A stretch of 64,000 bases of DNA from Eremophila alpestris peregrina (lineage: Eukaryota; Chordata; Aves; Passeriformes; Alaudidae): contig WMCF01000034.1 in the NCBI GenBank assembly GCA_009792885.1, positions 8,540,448-8,604,447 on the forward strand, given 5' to 3'. The position numbers and the translations under genes were made by a program. The notes beneath the pieces are model-generated. The model saw only the letters and a list, made by a program, of their open reading frames with translations. It did not search any database and was not told the DNA's origin. Within the stretch, counting starts at the first letter, position 1. Each line of letters starts with the position of its first letter. This document shows, piece by piece, positions 12,861-26,988 of the stretch.

Positions 12861-15800
12861 AGCAAAAAGATTTTGCATTTGCTGTGAGCTTGGATGCTAC
12901 AGTGTTATTAAATCTAATTCACAAGAAGATTCAGAAAATGTTTGCACAGGGGTTACCTATCATCTTCTACCCTTAGCTCTGGTCTTTCTCCTGGGGGCCA
13001 GCTAATAGGAATCGGGTGCTTCCTTGGCTGCCCTGGAGCTGTGCTGAATTACACCAGCTAAGCCTCTGTCCCTTGTATTATGGCTGAGAAATCCAAAGGG
13101 GAGACTCCTGTCCTCTGTAAAGACGTGTATTTAGTCTACCCTGCAGAGATGGTTTATGGCTTTGGCAGGGAAACTGTTGACAGTGCATACTGTAAATATA
13201 GTTCAAAGGGAATTTGAAGTCTTGGAGCTGCAGCTCTCCCCATGCTTGTAACATTAATTTGTTAAAGGTGCCTAGTGTGGGTATCTATGTACATAAAGAT
13301 TAACACCATCAGTTAAGCACACTCTCTTGATATTCTACTCAAAGTGGCAATGGGGCACACCACAGACTGTTGCTCCCTTTTTGAGCATGGCACAAAAATA
13401 AGAACACAACATTGCTGGCCATTATGGCTCGCATAGAAGGTGTCACAAGCCTGCTGCTTTTAGCATCCTAGCCAAATTCAGGTTCCTGCAATTGCTATCC
13501 ATCTACTTAAAATGGTGTTTCAAGCAGTTCGATGCACACAAAGTGGTTTTTACTTTTCAGGCTAAAAATCACATCTGCTTTTATTGGAAGATCAAAGTTA
13601 CAACAGACTCCCCTAAAACAGGAAAAAAATGAGGGTGAGAGTGCAGAGTCTCACATAAAAATCTACTGGAAGGGCATCTCATGATTTCTATGTTTTATCA
13701 TGTGATACCAGCTTTCCCTTCCCCCTTTGCCTTGCAACCCTCCTTGAACGTGAACAACGGTGGAGGACTGCTTGTGGATGCTGACAAGTCCTCCGTCCCA
13801 TTCAGAGACCTATTTACAACCCACTTTGCACCTAGCCTCCTACACACAACCAAAAATCTTGCACACTTCATCTGAGGTCCTCTCTCATGGAAACATCAGG
13901 CCAAGGTATGATATATCTGTCTGTGGTGAAGTAAAGCAGTGAGCAGCTTAAACAGCTTAAATACTAGCTAAAGCTTAAAAAGATGTAGTGGTTCCTATCT
14001 GAATTATGGTTTTAAAAAATCCACAACAAACTTTTTGATAATAATTACCAAAATATTTCTAATAGTATTTGTAAAAAATGAAAGTAACCATTAGCATTGC
14101 TCAATATTATAAACCAGTGTAAGTTCCTGTCCAATGTCAGTCTTAACACAAACTAAAAATATGCTACTTATTGAGTTGGAAGAAGGTTTTGATTTACAAT
14201 TATGTCTTGATGGATTACCTGAAAGCACAACCTTCAGGCAAACTGTGATTAAGTTGACCAAAGACATCTGGGAGAGCCATCTATGGCCTAAAATTATGAC
14301 CTTGGTATTCTGGGCTGAAACTAGACACCATTTAAATTGCAGTGCTGAAAAACTCTTCTAGAGAGGCCTTTGTTTAGGAGGCCATCAGGTTTTTTAGCTT
14401 CAGCAGTTCAGCAGAAATACCTCCTGTGAAGTTACAGGGGGGAAAGAAAGTACTTCCTATTTTTTTGCAACCATTACTTTAAAAAAACCTCCAAACACTC
14501 CCAGCTTGTATGAATCAAGAAGCAAAAACAATTAATAACCTAATGATTAGCAAATGCTGTAGACATAGGTTTGGATTTCACTTAGCAAGATTTATGGAGT
14601 TAAATATAAAAGTATGACTTTTGAAAGCCATGTGCTCATAATTAGCTCAAGTTTTACCCCTGGATACTGTAAAATCACAACATGCTGTCAGAGCCTATTT
14701 TCTGATCCTGTTATCAGCATGGAATAAAGTTTTCCATTAAATGCAAAACAGATTTACAGGTGCTAAAACAGCTTTTTTATCAGTGGGAAACAGGCTACCT
14801 TTTGTTCTCTGAAAAGGCATTTCATAATTTTACATTGGTCAATTGATCGTACAACAAAAGGAAAAATAACAATTTTGGTCATCTACTGAAACTGAAGAAG
14901 ATATAATGTGAAAATAAACACAAGAAAAGCAACTGCTTCTCTGAATGTTGAATATACAGTCTTCCATATTATCACCTACTAACCTAAAAAATAATTAGAT
15001 CAAAGCAAATGCCATTTCCTTACTATTGCTGAGTGTACTACATAAATCCTCATAGAAGTCATGTGTTCCTGCAGAAAAACTCTAAGGATAACTGCATTCC
15101 AGGCAGCTGTGGATATTGGAAATTAAATTATTCCATTAAAAAGAAGCCCTGTATAGATAGCAGTCCCTTTTAGTGTAATAATTCCTGCTATGAGCTGTCA
15201 TGTGTAGGGAGTCTTCTTGGAATAGGTCCAAAAGGGAGGAGTGTTTTGTACCCATGCTGTTGCATTCCCATCCCACACACCCCAGGCAAGGGAGACAAGT
15301 CCTCTTCCTGTGCGAAGGAGCTGGCATTACCTTGTCCTGCACCAGCCAAAATGGAGATGAACAGCTTTTTCCTTGCTCACAGGCTGGCACCTGGCACTGG
15401 GCAGCCAGCCTCTAAGGAGGAGTCTGAGAGCTCTGGGACTGGCTGAGCTCAACCGCATTCAGCAACAGCTGCCTCAGAGTTTGGTGATGCTGGAACAGCT
15501 CAAGAAAAAGCAACATCTCTTGCCTGTCTGCAGTATGAGTTGTTTAATGTGGAAGTCAATGGAAAATATTTTAGTGCCTATGTCTGGGTACTAGACCTAG
15601 GCATGCATGAAACTGGACTTGGGAGCCCTTTGATAAGCAAACCAAGTCGGCAAGTACAAAAAATATTTCATAGCTGCTTTTAGCTTCTAAACATTTAGAT
15701 AGAGGTTTTGAAGGCACTTCAAGGGACTCAATGCTTTTCTTTCTTGGAAACATCCCAGGCAACTTCAGAAATCATAACCCATCTTTGTACCCAAGGCAAA

Positions 15801-18800
15801 AAGTGTGAAAGTGCAGAAGGCAGGAGCCTCATGCAGAAAGAACACAATGTAAACATTCAGAATTGCTTTACAGTCCTGGCAAAGTCAGCTGTACTAAACA
15901 GCAGAACAATGATGTTGATTCACAGGGAGGCTTCATCTGGTGCACTTGGTAATCACGCAGGTGATTACAAAGAAAAACCTATGGAAACCAATGGAAACAA
16001 GGTGATCTTTCCACTGTCGCAGTCTCAAAGCTTCCAGGACTCGGTGAGAGGGTAGCTTTGTAAACTGGAGATGGCACAGTAGGCACCACTTCCTCTATCC
16101 TTGGTGCGTATCATTTTAGCTCAGCTGGTTGAATCTGCATTGTTCAAAAAACCACCTCTTATTTTATTGAAGCCTGCTGTGTGGTAATTCTTCTCCATCT
16201 TCAGTAGTTGTATTATTATGAAAAAGACCTATTGAAGTAAAACAGAAGACAAGTCTAAAGCAAAGGGCCTGGTAGTATTTCCTTGAACAGAAGATGGGAC
16301 CTTTCATCCTTACCAGGTCTCTGTTGGCGGACAAGGCCAACTTCTAAATAGGGACTTCTGTGGAAGGCCTTCAGAGATCTTTAAGAATCTTACTGACTCT
16401 GAGATGGTTTACAATTAGGTGTGCAAGAAGGTACATTTATTAACAGCATTGATATGAATACCGTACTGTGGGCGTGTCTGTCATCACCTTTGCTCCATAA
16501 CATCACATCACAGGAAGCAAAAAGAGAAAAAGCCATATATTTATCATGGCTACAACACAGCTAGGAGAATATTCTATCAAAGCATTGGCACAGACTTTAT
16601 TTGCAGATGAACTCACAGGTTCACACACGTAAGAGAATGGAGCCTGTGAGATCCTGAGATCTCTGAAAAAGCTACAATGTGCAATGTTATAAGAAAAATA
16701 AGCTTTCAAAACCTTGATCTACTTTGTTTTCTTGAGAGAGCCAGAAAACAGGAGCCAAATCCTTTGTCCTGGATGACAAAATGAAGATAACTGGAATTTA
16801 TATTTTGCAGAAACACAGCATTTGGAACAGACAGGGGGCACATAAGCCCTCATGTTCTGGGGAAATCTTGCATCTCCCTGTATCTAATGCCATATCATTC
16901 TTCTTTTAGATTCACCTAGAATCACCAGAACCCTGGTCTCTCTGTTCCTCTCAATCCAAGAAACCATTTCTGAAGAATGATCTTCAAAGTGCTTGGCCAC
17001 TTGTCAGAAACTATCACAAAAGTACAAAGAAATAACTGAACAGTAAATCAAAAATCTGAGGGAGAAAACTCTTGCAAGGACTACAAAGGAAGAAAAAAAG
17101 AAAAACAAATGGCATGGAGAGTTGATTATAACACCAGCAGTTTGCGGCAGCAAAGGAGAAACTGATACCAGATGCTGCTGGGAGCTCTTTCATTACCTTG
17201 TGCAAGACCTGCAGAGCCATGAAGGGGCCCCTCTCAGCACTACCTCTCTGTCTGGGATAAATGTGCAGCACTTGGGCACAGTGATTCATGCTCAAAAGAG
17301 ATCTGCAGAGCCAGTTATTATTTTATTTGAACGATGAATTTGGAAGCAGACTCCCTGTAAATTTGCTGCATCCTTTCATCATCTCCCAGCAAGTCTTTTG
17401 AAGTTAGCCTCTCTTGAAAAATTATGCTGTTATGTCAGTTTTTTTTTAATGTCAGAGCATTGCCATTTAAACTAGTGAAAGTAACAGATGAAAAATTAAT
17501 CAAAAATATGTTTAATATTGGGTGCAAGGGTTGCCAGACCTTTTGATCCTTGGCGTGTAGTTTCTTGCCTTTTAAATCCTTAGATATCTCTGTCTGGTTC
17601 TTTAAAACTTATTTTTCATTTGACTAGCTATGCAACAATTTGTAAATAACAGCAAATAATGCAGCCATTTTCTTCCACTTTTCTAAAAAGGAAGGTTAGC
17701 TAGTAACTGGTTAATATGGTTTATATTTATGCAATATTTTTTGCAGTATTACTCACTGACTCAGATGAAGAAAATGTGCAGTGCACTAAGGGAGGCAGGG
17801 ATTTTTATTCCATTGTGAATTTTTGATTAGCTTCATTACAAGGAGCTGTGCCCAGCATCTGCTCAAAGCTCTGAATATACTGCATATCAAATCCATGTGG
17901 GAGGACAGGAAAAAAACCCTTGCCATCTTATTGTTTTAAAAGTAATGTTTGTTTGTTTGTTTAATTGATTGATTAAGTCCCTTTTTAGTCACCTTGTGAT
18001 TTCTGAGATTTTCAGCTGTACTTGCTTTTGGTTTCCATGGTTTCCTCTGCACACAGGAGGGATACAAGTGCTCTTTTTCTAACAAGTGGAAGCAGAGATT
18101 CTATGGACTCACTAGACTGCGGCAGCTGAGGTTTTTAGCAAAAACACATCAAATATAACAGCTGTTGTAAGAAAACTGCTAAAACTGCCAGTACTGAGAC
18201 TAAGAATCCAGGAAAGGACAAATATGGAAAGAGACAACAGCAGCAAGCTGCAGCAAGCCAGTGGATGACTGATGGGGACATTATAAGCAGGACTGGTAAC
18301 TTGAGAAGATAAATGTTATCAGTGTTAATGATTTGTATAATTTTGGGAGACATTTGGCAACCATCATGGAAAGAAGATGCTATAGCAGCTTACTGGAGGA
18401 CATGAACAAAAAAACACCCCTGATTAAGTGGTGATCTTCCAAAAAATTATCACACTAAAGGCTGCTGAGCATCTCAAAAAAAGCCTGATCATTGTCCTAT
18501 TAAATTCCTGAGTGAAAGGGACAAAGATAGAAAAGCATCAGTGATGCTCAGTGACCCTGGGAATGCTCTAACCACTGCCAAACTCATTAGCAGGTCCAGT
18601 TTCACTGAGTGGCTGAAGGTTGTATGCTACCATAATTTAACTGTGTTTGATGAAAAACTCAATTTCCAACTCTCTAAGGGAAGGAGTGATAACCTTATTT
18701 GTCAGAAAGAGGCATACCAACTTGCCCTACCTCAAGGAAATTGGGTCAAAGCAGTAAAAACCTGTGGAGTTTATTATCGAGTGACCCTTCATATTGGAGT

Positions 18801-21800
18801 GAGAAAAGGAGAAAAATGAAAAATAATTTTACCAGATTTTCTGCACCATTTGGCCATTGCTTTTCAATAATAACTTCTTGGGAAAGAAATTACATCACTG
18901 CAATGCTGGGCATGTAATATATAATACTATCAACATAAAATATGGGGGATATTTACTGTTTCTAAATTGTTATAATTCTTCTCACGTTCATACTCATTAA
19001 ACACATAGAAACAATAACAACATTCCCACTTTGCTACTACAGTTACAAAGCCATTTTCCTGTCCTTTAATACATTTTGTGAGAGTTGTCTCAACATATCT
19101 TGAGATCAAGTGACACAGATCAAGACAAGGGTTTACAAATAGTGCTATAAATGTAATCACAAGCCAGAAGAATGAAATTGAGCACTCAGGACTTCTAAAG
19201 TACTTAAGGAAATATATTCTGATTCCTTTTGAGCAAGGAAATGCTTCTTAATGCTCTTTGTACACTACCTAGCACTTGATGCTTGTGCCCGATACCTAGT
19301 CTTAGCTATACTTTGGATACCCTCTACAGCACAAATAATGAGTGAAAATTAGCTTTTGTGGCTGCCTTCTTCAGTGAGAAGCGAGTGTAAACAGATCAAA
19401 AATCTCACTAATAGCTAGAAGAATTTTTTCTTTTCGCAAAAAGAAAGATGCAAACCCCAAGCAAATATTAGCTTTCTATTACATTTTTTTCCCACCTAAT
19501 TGTAAAACTAAACTAAGCTTTAGAAAAATGTTTTTAATATTTCTTCTGGTTTACAATACTTAGGAAAGGCAATGTGGTTTTTATTGCTGCTGAAAAATCA
19601 CCAGCTTATTTCTGAGCCTTTCATTACTGAAGCAAGGATCTAGATCCAGAAAACTTCAGATATTTGTAGCTGAATTAGCTTCATAGTGTTACATGGAACA
19701 CTGGCAGTAAAGCTGAAAGAATTTGTTGGTGAAATTGACAGCATAGTTTATACACAAACTGCATACCTGTGAATGATAAAAGGTCTCACAATCCTTTTTC
19801 AGAAGGAAGGACACAGAATAGTAAAAATACGGTAGCAATATAAGAGTGGAATTTTTCTCCCAGTCTGAGTGATATTGGGGTAAATTTTGTTGGGTTTTAC
19901 AATGTGGAATAATGTCACCTGGGATTTGATCAAGAAAATGGGGGACTGAATCCACTAAAGCAAGTTGCCCAGAAGTGATAAGCAGAAAATTTTGATGGAA
20001 AGATGAGTAAAAGGAAATCACGGTTCCAAAGGTAGACATTTCCACTTCATCTGTCAGCAACCTCCATGTCCCTTTCATATCACTGTCTGAACTCACTGAA
20101 AACTTTTGGCTTCTATGTCACCTTATGGAAGGGAGTTTAACAAATATATGTTGGAGATACAATTGACTTCACTTAGTTGATTTCAAAACTCCTGTCTGAA
20201 AATTTAATTTACTTTTTCCATAGCGAAGGTGTCAAGGATAAGCGTTTCATTTTATTCCTCTTTGTTCATTTGAATTTTTAAAAATCTCTGCAACATCTCC
20301 CCTTCATGCAAGTCAATTTTCTCTCTTTTGTTACAGAATTTGTCCTGTACATCTATCAACCATTTTTGCCTTTGCAAAAGGGGGAATTTTTTTAAAGTGG
20401 AGCAGCTAGAAGTGAAGGTGACCCTCAAGAGACCGATGTACTGAGCCTATGCCCAGTGACATGTTTTCTGGATTACATCCTATTCTTTCCCTTATAGTCC
20501 TTATTATTTTCCCTACTGCTTTAGGACATATGATCCTGTCTTCTACTTTTTGACATTCTATCTAAGGGCAAAGCTGACTCAGCACTACGGGAAAATACCA
20601 ACTCAATTATTCAGCTTCAGCCAAGAATAACTGAGAGCGAATGTTTTACAGCCTGATTGTCAAAAACTCAAATGATAAAAGAGTGGTATGAAGGAATACT
20701 GTAAGCAATCTCATGAATGTTTACAGTTCAATGATAAAAGATATGCTAGAGTGAAAATATTTTCCTTCTAATATAGTACTCACTGTATTGTACCACTAAT
20801 CCACAAATAATACTTTCAATGACATCAGAATTTAATATTAATGCAAAAACTAGAGAGGAAAAAAGAATGTAAGCAAAATATAGATTTTTGGGCAAAAATT
20901 TGGAAATCTGCAGAAACACTTGAGATAGCCAGATAGTTTGAAGGCCATATCTATTGAATACATACTTAAATATATTCAAAATATACAGGTCTGAATGGTT
21001 TAAAAAGGAGGGAGGGAAAAAAAGGTGGAAATTGAATACTGAAATTAAAAAAAAAAAAAGGCAGCTTTTTGCTGCAAGCCCACTGGAAAAATACAAGATG
21101 AGGGAGATTCTATTTAAGAAATGAAAGTAATCCATATGCAGGGGAAAATGTGTTTGTTGAGGAAACTTGAGCATTGTTTTGGAGTATTGATGGCATTTTG
21201 GGTCCTCCAGATAAGACACTGCCATCCTTGACAGTCTGGGAAATTTCTATTGCCTTTGTAACAGCTAAAACTGTGTACCTTGGAAACTAAAATGTGTTAT
21301 TGGACATATTCGTCTTAGGTTATGAGGGAGATACAAGAATTCAGAGCTGCTCCATCTCAAAAAGAAATTATGCTGCTTTGCCACCACAGACGTAGGAATT
21401 ATGTCTCATTCCTTATGTAAAGACCTACATAACATTAGGAATTTTATTTGTTTGTCCTGGGTTCCAGGTTTTCACCTAAAAAATGGGGTGAGGTTTCTTC
21501 CTTCTCAGGTGTAGGCATTTATGGTGGGAAGTAGTGTACTGTAGCTGTTCTGGTAATTGTAATGGAAGGTTCTTCAGTCCAACTTTTGCACCTATTCAAA
21601 GTGGCTTGTGACCCCTCCACTGCCTGGTAAATATAAAATGTAAGTTGGCAGAAGACTAAAACAAAATCAGTCCAAAGGCAAGAAGCCAAATAACCACTTG
21701 GCTGTATACCAAAAGTTAGAGCATGCCTAATGTCCCCAGATTTTCACAACAATTATCCATTCTTTCCTAGAAGCAGTTGGCTGGTTAACTTAAGAGAATA

Positions 21801-24800
21801 AAAATCTGAGCTTTAACAGAAAGTCATCAAGAACAAAGCAACACTATGCAAGAAAAGTGATGAAAATAAAAGAAAATCGAAAAGCAGTGGGAAAAACTCA
21901 CTTTTGTCAGTGTAATGGTCAGACAACTGAAAACAAACATTTCATACTCAAAAGTCAAAGCAAAACAAGTTTGGCAAAATGAGCCTTCTGGAAAAAGTCA
22001 GATATTGTGGCAACATACCATATTGAATTCCCTTCTTGTGTACTTGTCCATAATACTTCTTCTTCAGCACAAGCTGTGGAACTGAAAGTGCCTGAGTGCA
22101 GAAAGTTTCACTACCAATCCACTAACCAAACTAAAAACAGTTGCTTCTTCTCTTTGTAGTCCAAACTGTTTAAAAGTAAGTTTTGTGAAAAATGAAAGAA
22201 CTGAGGATACTTATTTCAACATACACATTGGAACAGTCTCCTCATAATGCTTTCTCCTGAACTGTTTCACAGTTGTTTAGTTCTGACTTAATCAGAGCAC
22301 AGTTATATCTGAGGGCAGTTTTAGCCTTTCTTTTTCATATAAACTATAGGTAAAGAATGCTAAGACATCTGCAGAACTCAGAAAACAAAGCTTCCCCGAG
22401 ATTAAAAGATAGAAAGTAGGCAAATTTGAGAATTGGTTACCTGAATCATCTCAGCTTCTCAGAGGAAACTTTGCAGTCAGACAAAAACAGGACAGAGGAT
22501 TGCCTGATTTTAGTGTAGAGTCATCCCACAGTGCTCAAAACTAAAAGTAAGCTGAAAAACAAGTTACCAACCCTGTTAGGGCAAATGAATTTTTGATGAA
22601 GATGTCACAGGAGAGGCAACCTGAGACCAACATGAACTTTTTATCCCTTTCAACTGTCCAAGCTGACAGAAGATGGCAATTGTAGCAGGAACATGAAGAA
22701 AGAACACAAGGTCTGAAGGCGCTGTAAGGTCACCAGACAATCAGGGAAAACACCCATACAAGGCAATTCTCAGTACAGAGTTCAGCAAGCTTGATCCTTG
22801 CAATGAAGATCAGGACATATGAAGACGTGTTTTATTATGGGTTAATGGAGCTCCATTATTTCCTGAATTACAAGGAGGCAGCTATGCATAGACATGATGG
22901 GAGAGGACAGGCCAAGGAGACATAGAGCATAAAAGAAGATGAGGGTGATAGAGGAAGTCTGTCAGTAGAGACATGAAGCTCTGAAGAGAGGATTTCGTAG
23001 TCCAGGCATGGTGAAGGCCACTGAGAGAGAGTCTGAGCGATAATGATCAGGAGTCTAGAAAGTACTGACTGCAAAGGAAGAGTGGAGCAAGAGGGCATCT
23101 TAACTAACTCTAAAGAAGAACTGACTACAGTGGTTACTGTATTCTTAAAATATTTAAAAGGAAACTATAATTTTTTTTCCATGTCCACTGAGCCTCAGTT
23201 ATACCAAGGGTGTATTAAGTAGTTTGGAGAGAATTATTCTTGCAGTAAGACCATAAAAGACTGCAATAGTATGTAGTAAGGTATCTGGAAATGCCATTAT
23301 TGAAAAAAAAAAGGTTGAGCAAGAATCTGCAAGAATCTGGCTGCAGAGGCAGGGTGCATTTCTGGCAGACTAGATAGCCCTTCAAGATCCCACTACAGAA
23401 ATACCTTCTGGGACTTTTTTTTTTCTTTTTTTTTTTTTTAAGGAGCACCAATCTTTTCCCAATCTTATTTTCTTCTTCACTCTAAATGAAGTTACTTTAT
23501 TTCACAGAAGCTTTCTCTACTCTCGAAATGCATATAGGTAGAAAGGGTAGAATTGCACATGAAACACTCTTTTAAAAGCTGCTGCAGTGAGGATACCAAG
23601 GACATAGGCAAAACGAGGTGCAGGCGGCAATAACCCCAAAGACTGAGGTGAACAAAGAGAGTGCCTTACTACAGACCAGGCACCTTGGGCATGGGTGGCA
23701 AAAGCCTGAGCACTGATTTCAGGGTGAAATTGTACCAATTCTCTAATTTCACAGCAGACTCCATTCATGAGTATCTTTGCTAAGGAAAATTCCTTTGAAC
23801 TTAGATGGGAGTCCAGTTCTCAGCTGGTATATGTTAGTGCTATCCTCTGGGCCTAAAATGAGGCAGATTTGTTTAACCACTTGGCAGGTTTGGCTCCATA
23901 CTTTAATCTCAGCAACTGAGAAAATAATTTTACTTGGCCTGTCAGAGGTATTTGGTAATTACTGTTGGTAAATAGGTGTTATTTTTGAAAGTGGGTGTGT
24001 TAATGAGGCAGGAAAGCCTCCAGAGATGAGGAAACACTAACACCATGAGCTGTTCCTAGTTCTTAATGACTCACGGATGCTTCCCCTGAAAATCTGGCCT
24101 GAAAATACCTTGTTCCAGTACCGAGAAATGCACACTTCTGAAGGAGCTGAAGTAAATGCTTGAGGGCTTTAAGGACAAGTGGGGAAAACCATCATTTTTT
24201 TCAAGGAAAATCTCAGCAAAACAAGCCTTAATTTTCTGGAATAATTTTAATAATCTTGTTTTAATGTAAGAATGTTGGAGAAATAACCCTGTTTTATGAG
24301 CTTCTTTCACCCCTCCACAGCACCATTTATTGCTTTTGGGCCTCTTTGTCCCTCTTTTTTTTTCAAGCATACTTTATATGCCTGCCAATAAAGGGGGAAT
24401 ATTATACCCTGGAATCTTCCTGTGTATGTTAGAAGAGTGCTTGGCAAAATGGTACTGGAATAATAAGTAACAGCTTGCTTAAGATAGGGTCAATCAATTC
24501 CAGGGAAGGCTATTTACTGGATTATATACAGTCCTCTTGGAAGAAGAAAATCTCTCAAGTGCTCTCAGTTTGACAACTGCTTTTTCCATCATCTGTTTGG
24601 AATTTCTGTGCCATTTAGCTTGCAGCCCTGCTATTTCCTCTGCATGTGTTCTGCAAACTGTGGAGAGGACACACTCGTTATTTTGAAGGAGTCAGGAGTG
24701 AGATGCAATTATGGGGGCCTAAGCACACAAGAGATAAAATCTCCTTCCTGCCAGCCAGCATAGAGGGCAGTCTGTTTGAGCTCAGACGCAGCTGATCGAA

Positions 24801-26940
24801 TCTGAGCCTGAGTATTTGAAAAAAATTCTTAGCAGCCTATGAGCCCCATTTGTTTATTTAGAAAGAAATGGTAAAATTCGGTTACTCTGACCAGGCAAGC
24901 AAAGCAAGTGATGGCTTCTATGTGATGCATTTTAAAAACATGCAGCCTGTGTTCCAGTGAAGTGGCTGGGTATTGTGCTGCCTCTTCAAACATATCAAGC
25001 TGCTCAAGCCTACCAAGCTTTTCCAAATGTACTTTTGACATTTCAGGGTAGCTTGTACCTAGATTTCAAATGAGAGGTATGTTTGAATGAGGGCAATTTT
25101 TTGTAATTTGCCTGAATTCTACATTTTTGCTTTCTTCAACCTAATCTGTTTAATTGAGATCTGTTCCTTGGCTGGCTGCCAGCATTAGCAGAGCATGTGG
25201 ATAGCAGATTGATTTACCTAAGTATTGCAGAAAGACTATTTCTTTCACAGTCTTAGAGCTGGACTTGCATATGAAGCTAGAATTGGTTCAATAAAATATG
25301 AGTGTTTATCATTAGCCTTTGAATATCTCATTTTTCAACATGTAAATGTGGCAGATTACTTTAAAAAATCATTTATTCAGTAAAGCCTACATTAGTGTCT
25401 GACTTTGGCATTACTTAGTTTCCATCCTTAAGACCAAAAAAATTACAGTATCATTTTCTCTTACTAAAGTATTGAAGAGTTAAAGCATGCAGTGAGAGTA
25501 CTAAGGGGCCCTGGACCATCTTAATTACAAAGTCACGCTAGCTGAAAGTTTTAAATGAATTTTAACTCTGAGTTTGGAGAGCTGTAAACCCCTTTCCTTA
25601 TCATTCTGAATGCTGAATATCTTAAAGAGCCTGCTTTACAATTAATTTTAAAATCTAAGATAAGTGTTTTAGTGTCAATCGCTGAGGAACACGCTTTTGT
25701 GAACATGGAGGCATCCATTTGGGAGCAAAGATGTTGACTTCATCCCATCTGACAAGAGGATTTGAATCCTGTCAGCATGGAATTTAGACCATGGGAGACG
25801 CCTTGCTTTCCTTCAAAAGCTTCTGAAATCAGCTGGTCTCCAGAACATCTCTCACACATTCTCTTGAGATAAACAAATGCTATTGGAAAGGAAGATGGTG
25901 GAAATGAATGTTTGACCCTGACACACTTGCTTATTGCCTGCCAACCCTTCCCAGGCAGCTTCTTCAAATCCCATGCTCTCACTAAGGTGACTGGGAAATA
26001 TCTCCCAATATTGCATGTTATTTATCCAGATATTGGCAATAATAACAGAGGCACTGTTTGGCTTGCAAATGTAGCCTTGAAACAAACAGCCTGTCTGAAA
26101 ACTGAAAGAGAAGCTTACCTCACCATGGCATGAGGCCTGCAAACCTCTGCTGGGTAATATGCAAGCAGCAATACCATGCTTTTAAAAGGACTCGGTATTA
26201 ATTTGTTCTAACTTCTGTAGGAACAGAAATTCCAAAATAATCCATTCTACATTGTTTAGAAAGATGGAAAAGAACTCAACCCCTGAATATTTCCACTCCT
26301 TGCCAATATACAAGCACTTCTACAGTGTTAGGGAGGGACAAACCAGCTCTAATTTAGAACTACGAGGGGATGAATCCAGTTAGGACTACAAGGACTACAA
26401 ACTCCCTCTCACCTATCCCACTGCTGCCTCCTACTCCTGCAACCTGAGCTGGATCCCGGCACCCATGACTCTAGAAATACTGAGCTAACACCTACCTGCC
26501 AGCTTTCCCAGGAGGTACTCCTCCCACTCCTAGCTCATCTTTGGCTGCAAAAGTTTCAGCAAGCCTCTGGAAACAGTGACATCACAGGAAGTCTTAAACT
26601 CCCTTCTGACCTCAGCCTGGACATTCAAAATTGGCTGCAGTGAAAATCTGAAGGAAAGCAGCAGCTGATTGATGCTGCTGGGATCATAGGGCATTGCCTC
26701 CTCTTTTTTCTCATATTTCTCTCCATGGCGTTGGGTCCCAAATTGATAAACTACATGTTTCACTGTTAATGTGCAGGATTTCCTAAAATAAATTCTCTCT
26801 CTGTGCTTTATCTCTTGGCAATGTTACCAACATGACCATGCTTCTGATGGGCACTGTCCACTATCTTTGAGCCAGGGGGAAGCCACAGGCCTCAGTGTCT
26901 CAGCTGAATTTCAAAATGGTTGTAGGGATATCACCAGAAA
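12861..26940. other. Intergenic, no gene seen
   Basis: A long AT-rich gene-free block. The longest open frames are on the minus strand at 20746-21225 (159 codons, hydrophobic, Phe/Leu/Ile-rich as expected from T-rich DNA) and 19689-20096 (135 codons); neither resembles a known protein. Small repeats include a GTTT run followed by GATT at 17947-17975, an A-run at 21047-21058, a tandem 'gcaagaatct' pair at 23319-23338 and a T-run at 23416-23440. The stretch at 24780-25060 is unusually mixed in composition and may be regulatory. Confidence 0.6.
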
Positions 26941-26969
26941 GGGCAAAATTGAACATAAATTTCTACTCT

Positions 26970-26988
26970 GTCACCCGGGTGACGTGGC
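26970..26988. promoter_or_regulatory. Perfect 14-bp palindrome overlapping a TGACGTGG core
   Basis: GTCACCCGGGTGAC (26970-26983) is its own reverse complement. Its right arm runs into TGACGTGG, the core recognised by bZIP factors of the CREB/ATF/XBP1 type. A CpG-containing palindrome is uncommon in this AT-rich desert. Functional binding is inference. Confidence 0.3.

Noticed and set aside
19689..20096. 135-codon minus-strand open frame
   Set aside because: Length is within chance for this window and no family was recognised.
20746..21225. 159-codon minus-strand open frame
   Set aside because: Phe/Leu/Ile-rich composition expected from AT-rich DNA, no recognisable domain and no supporting signals.
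21455..21490. LTR-like phrase TCCTGGGTTCCAGG
   Set aside because: Too short to assign to any bird LTR; no paired repeat, primer-binding site or target duplication seen.
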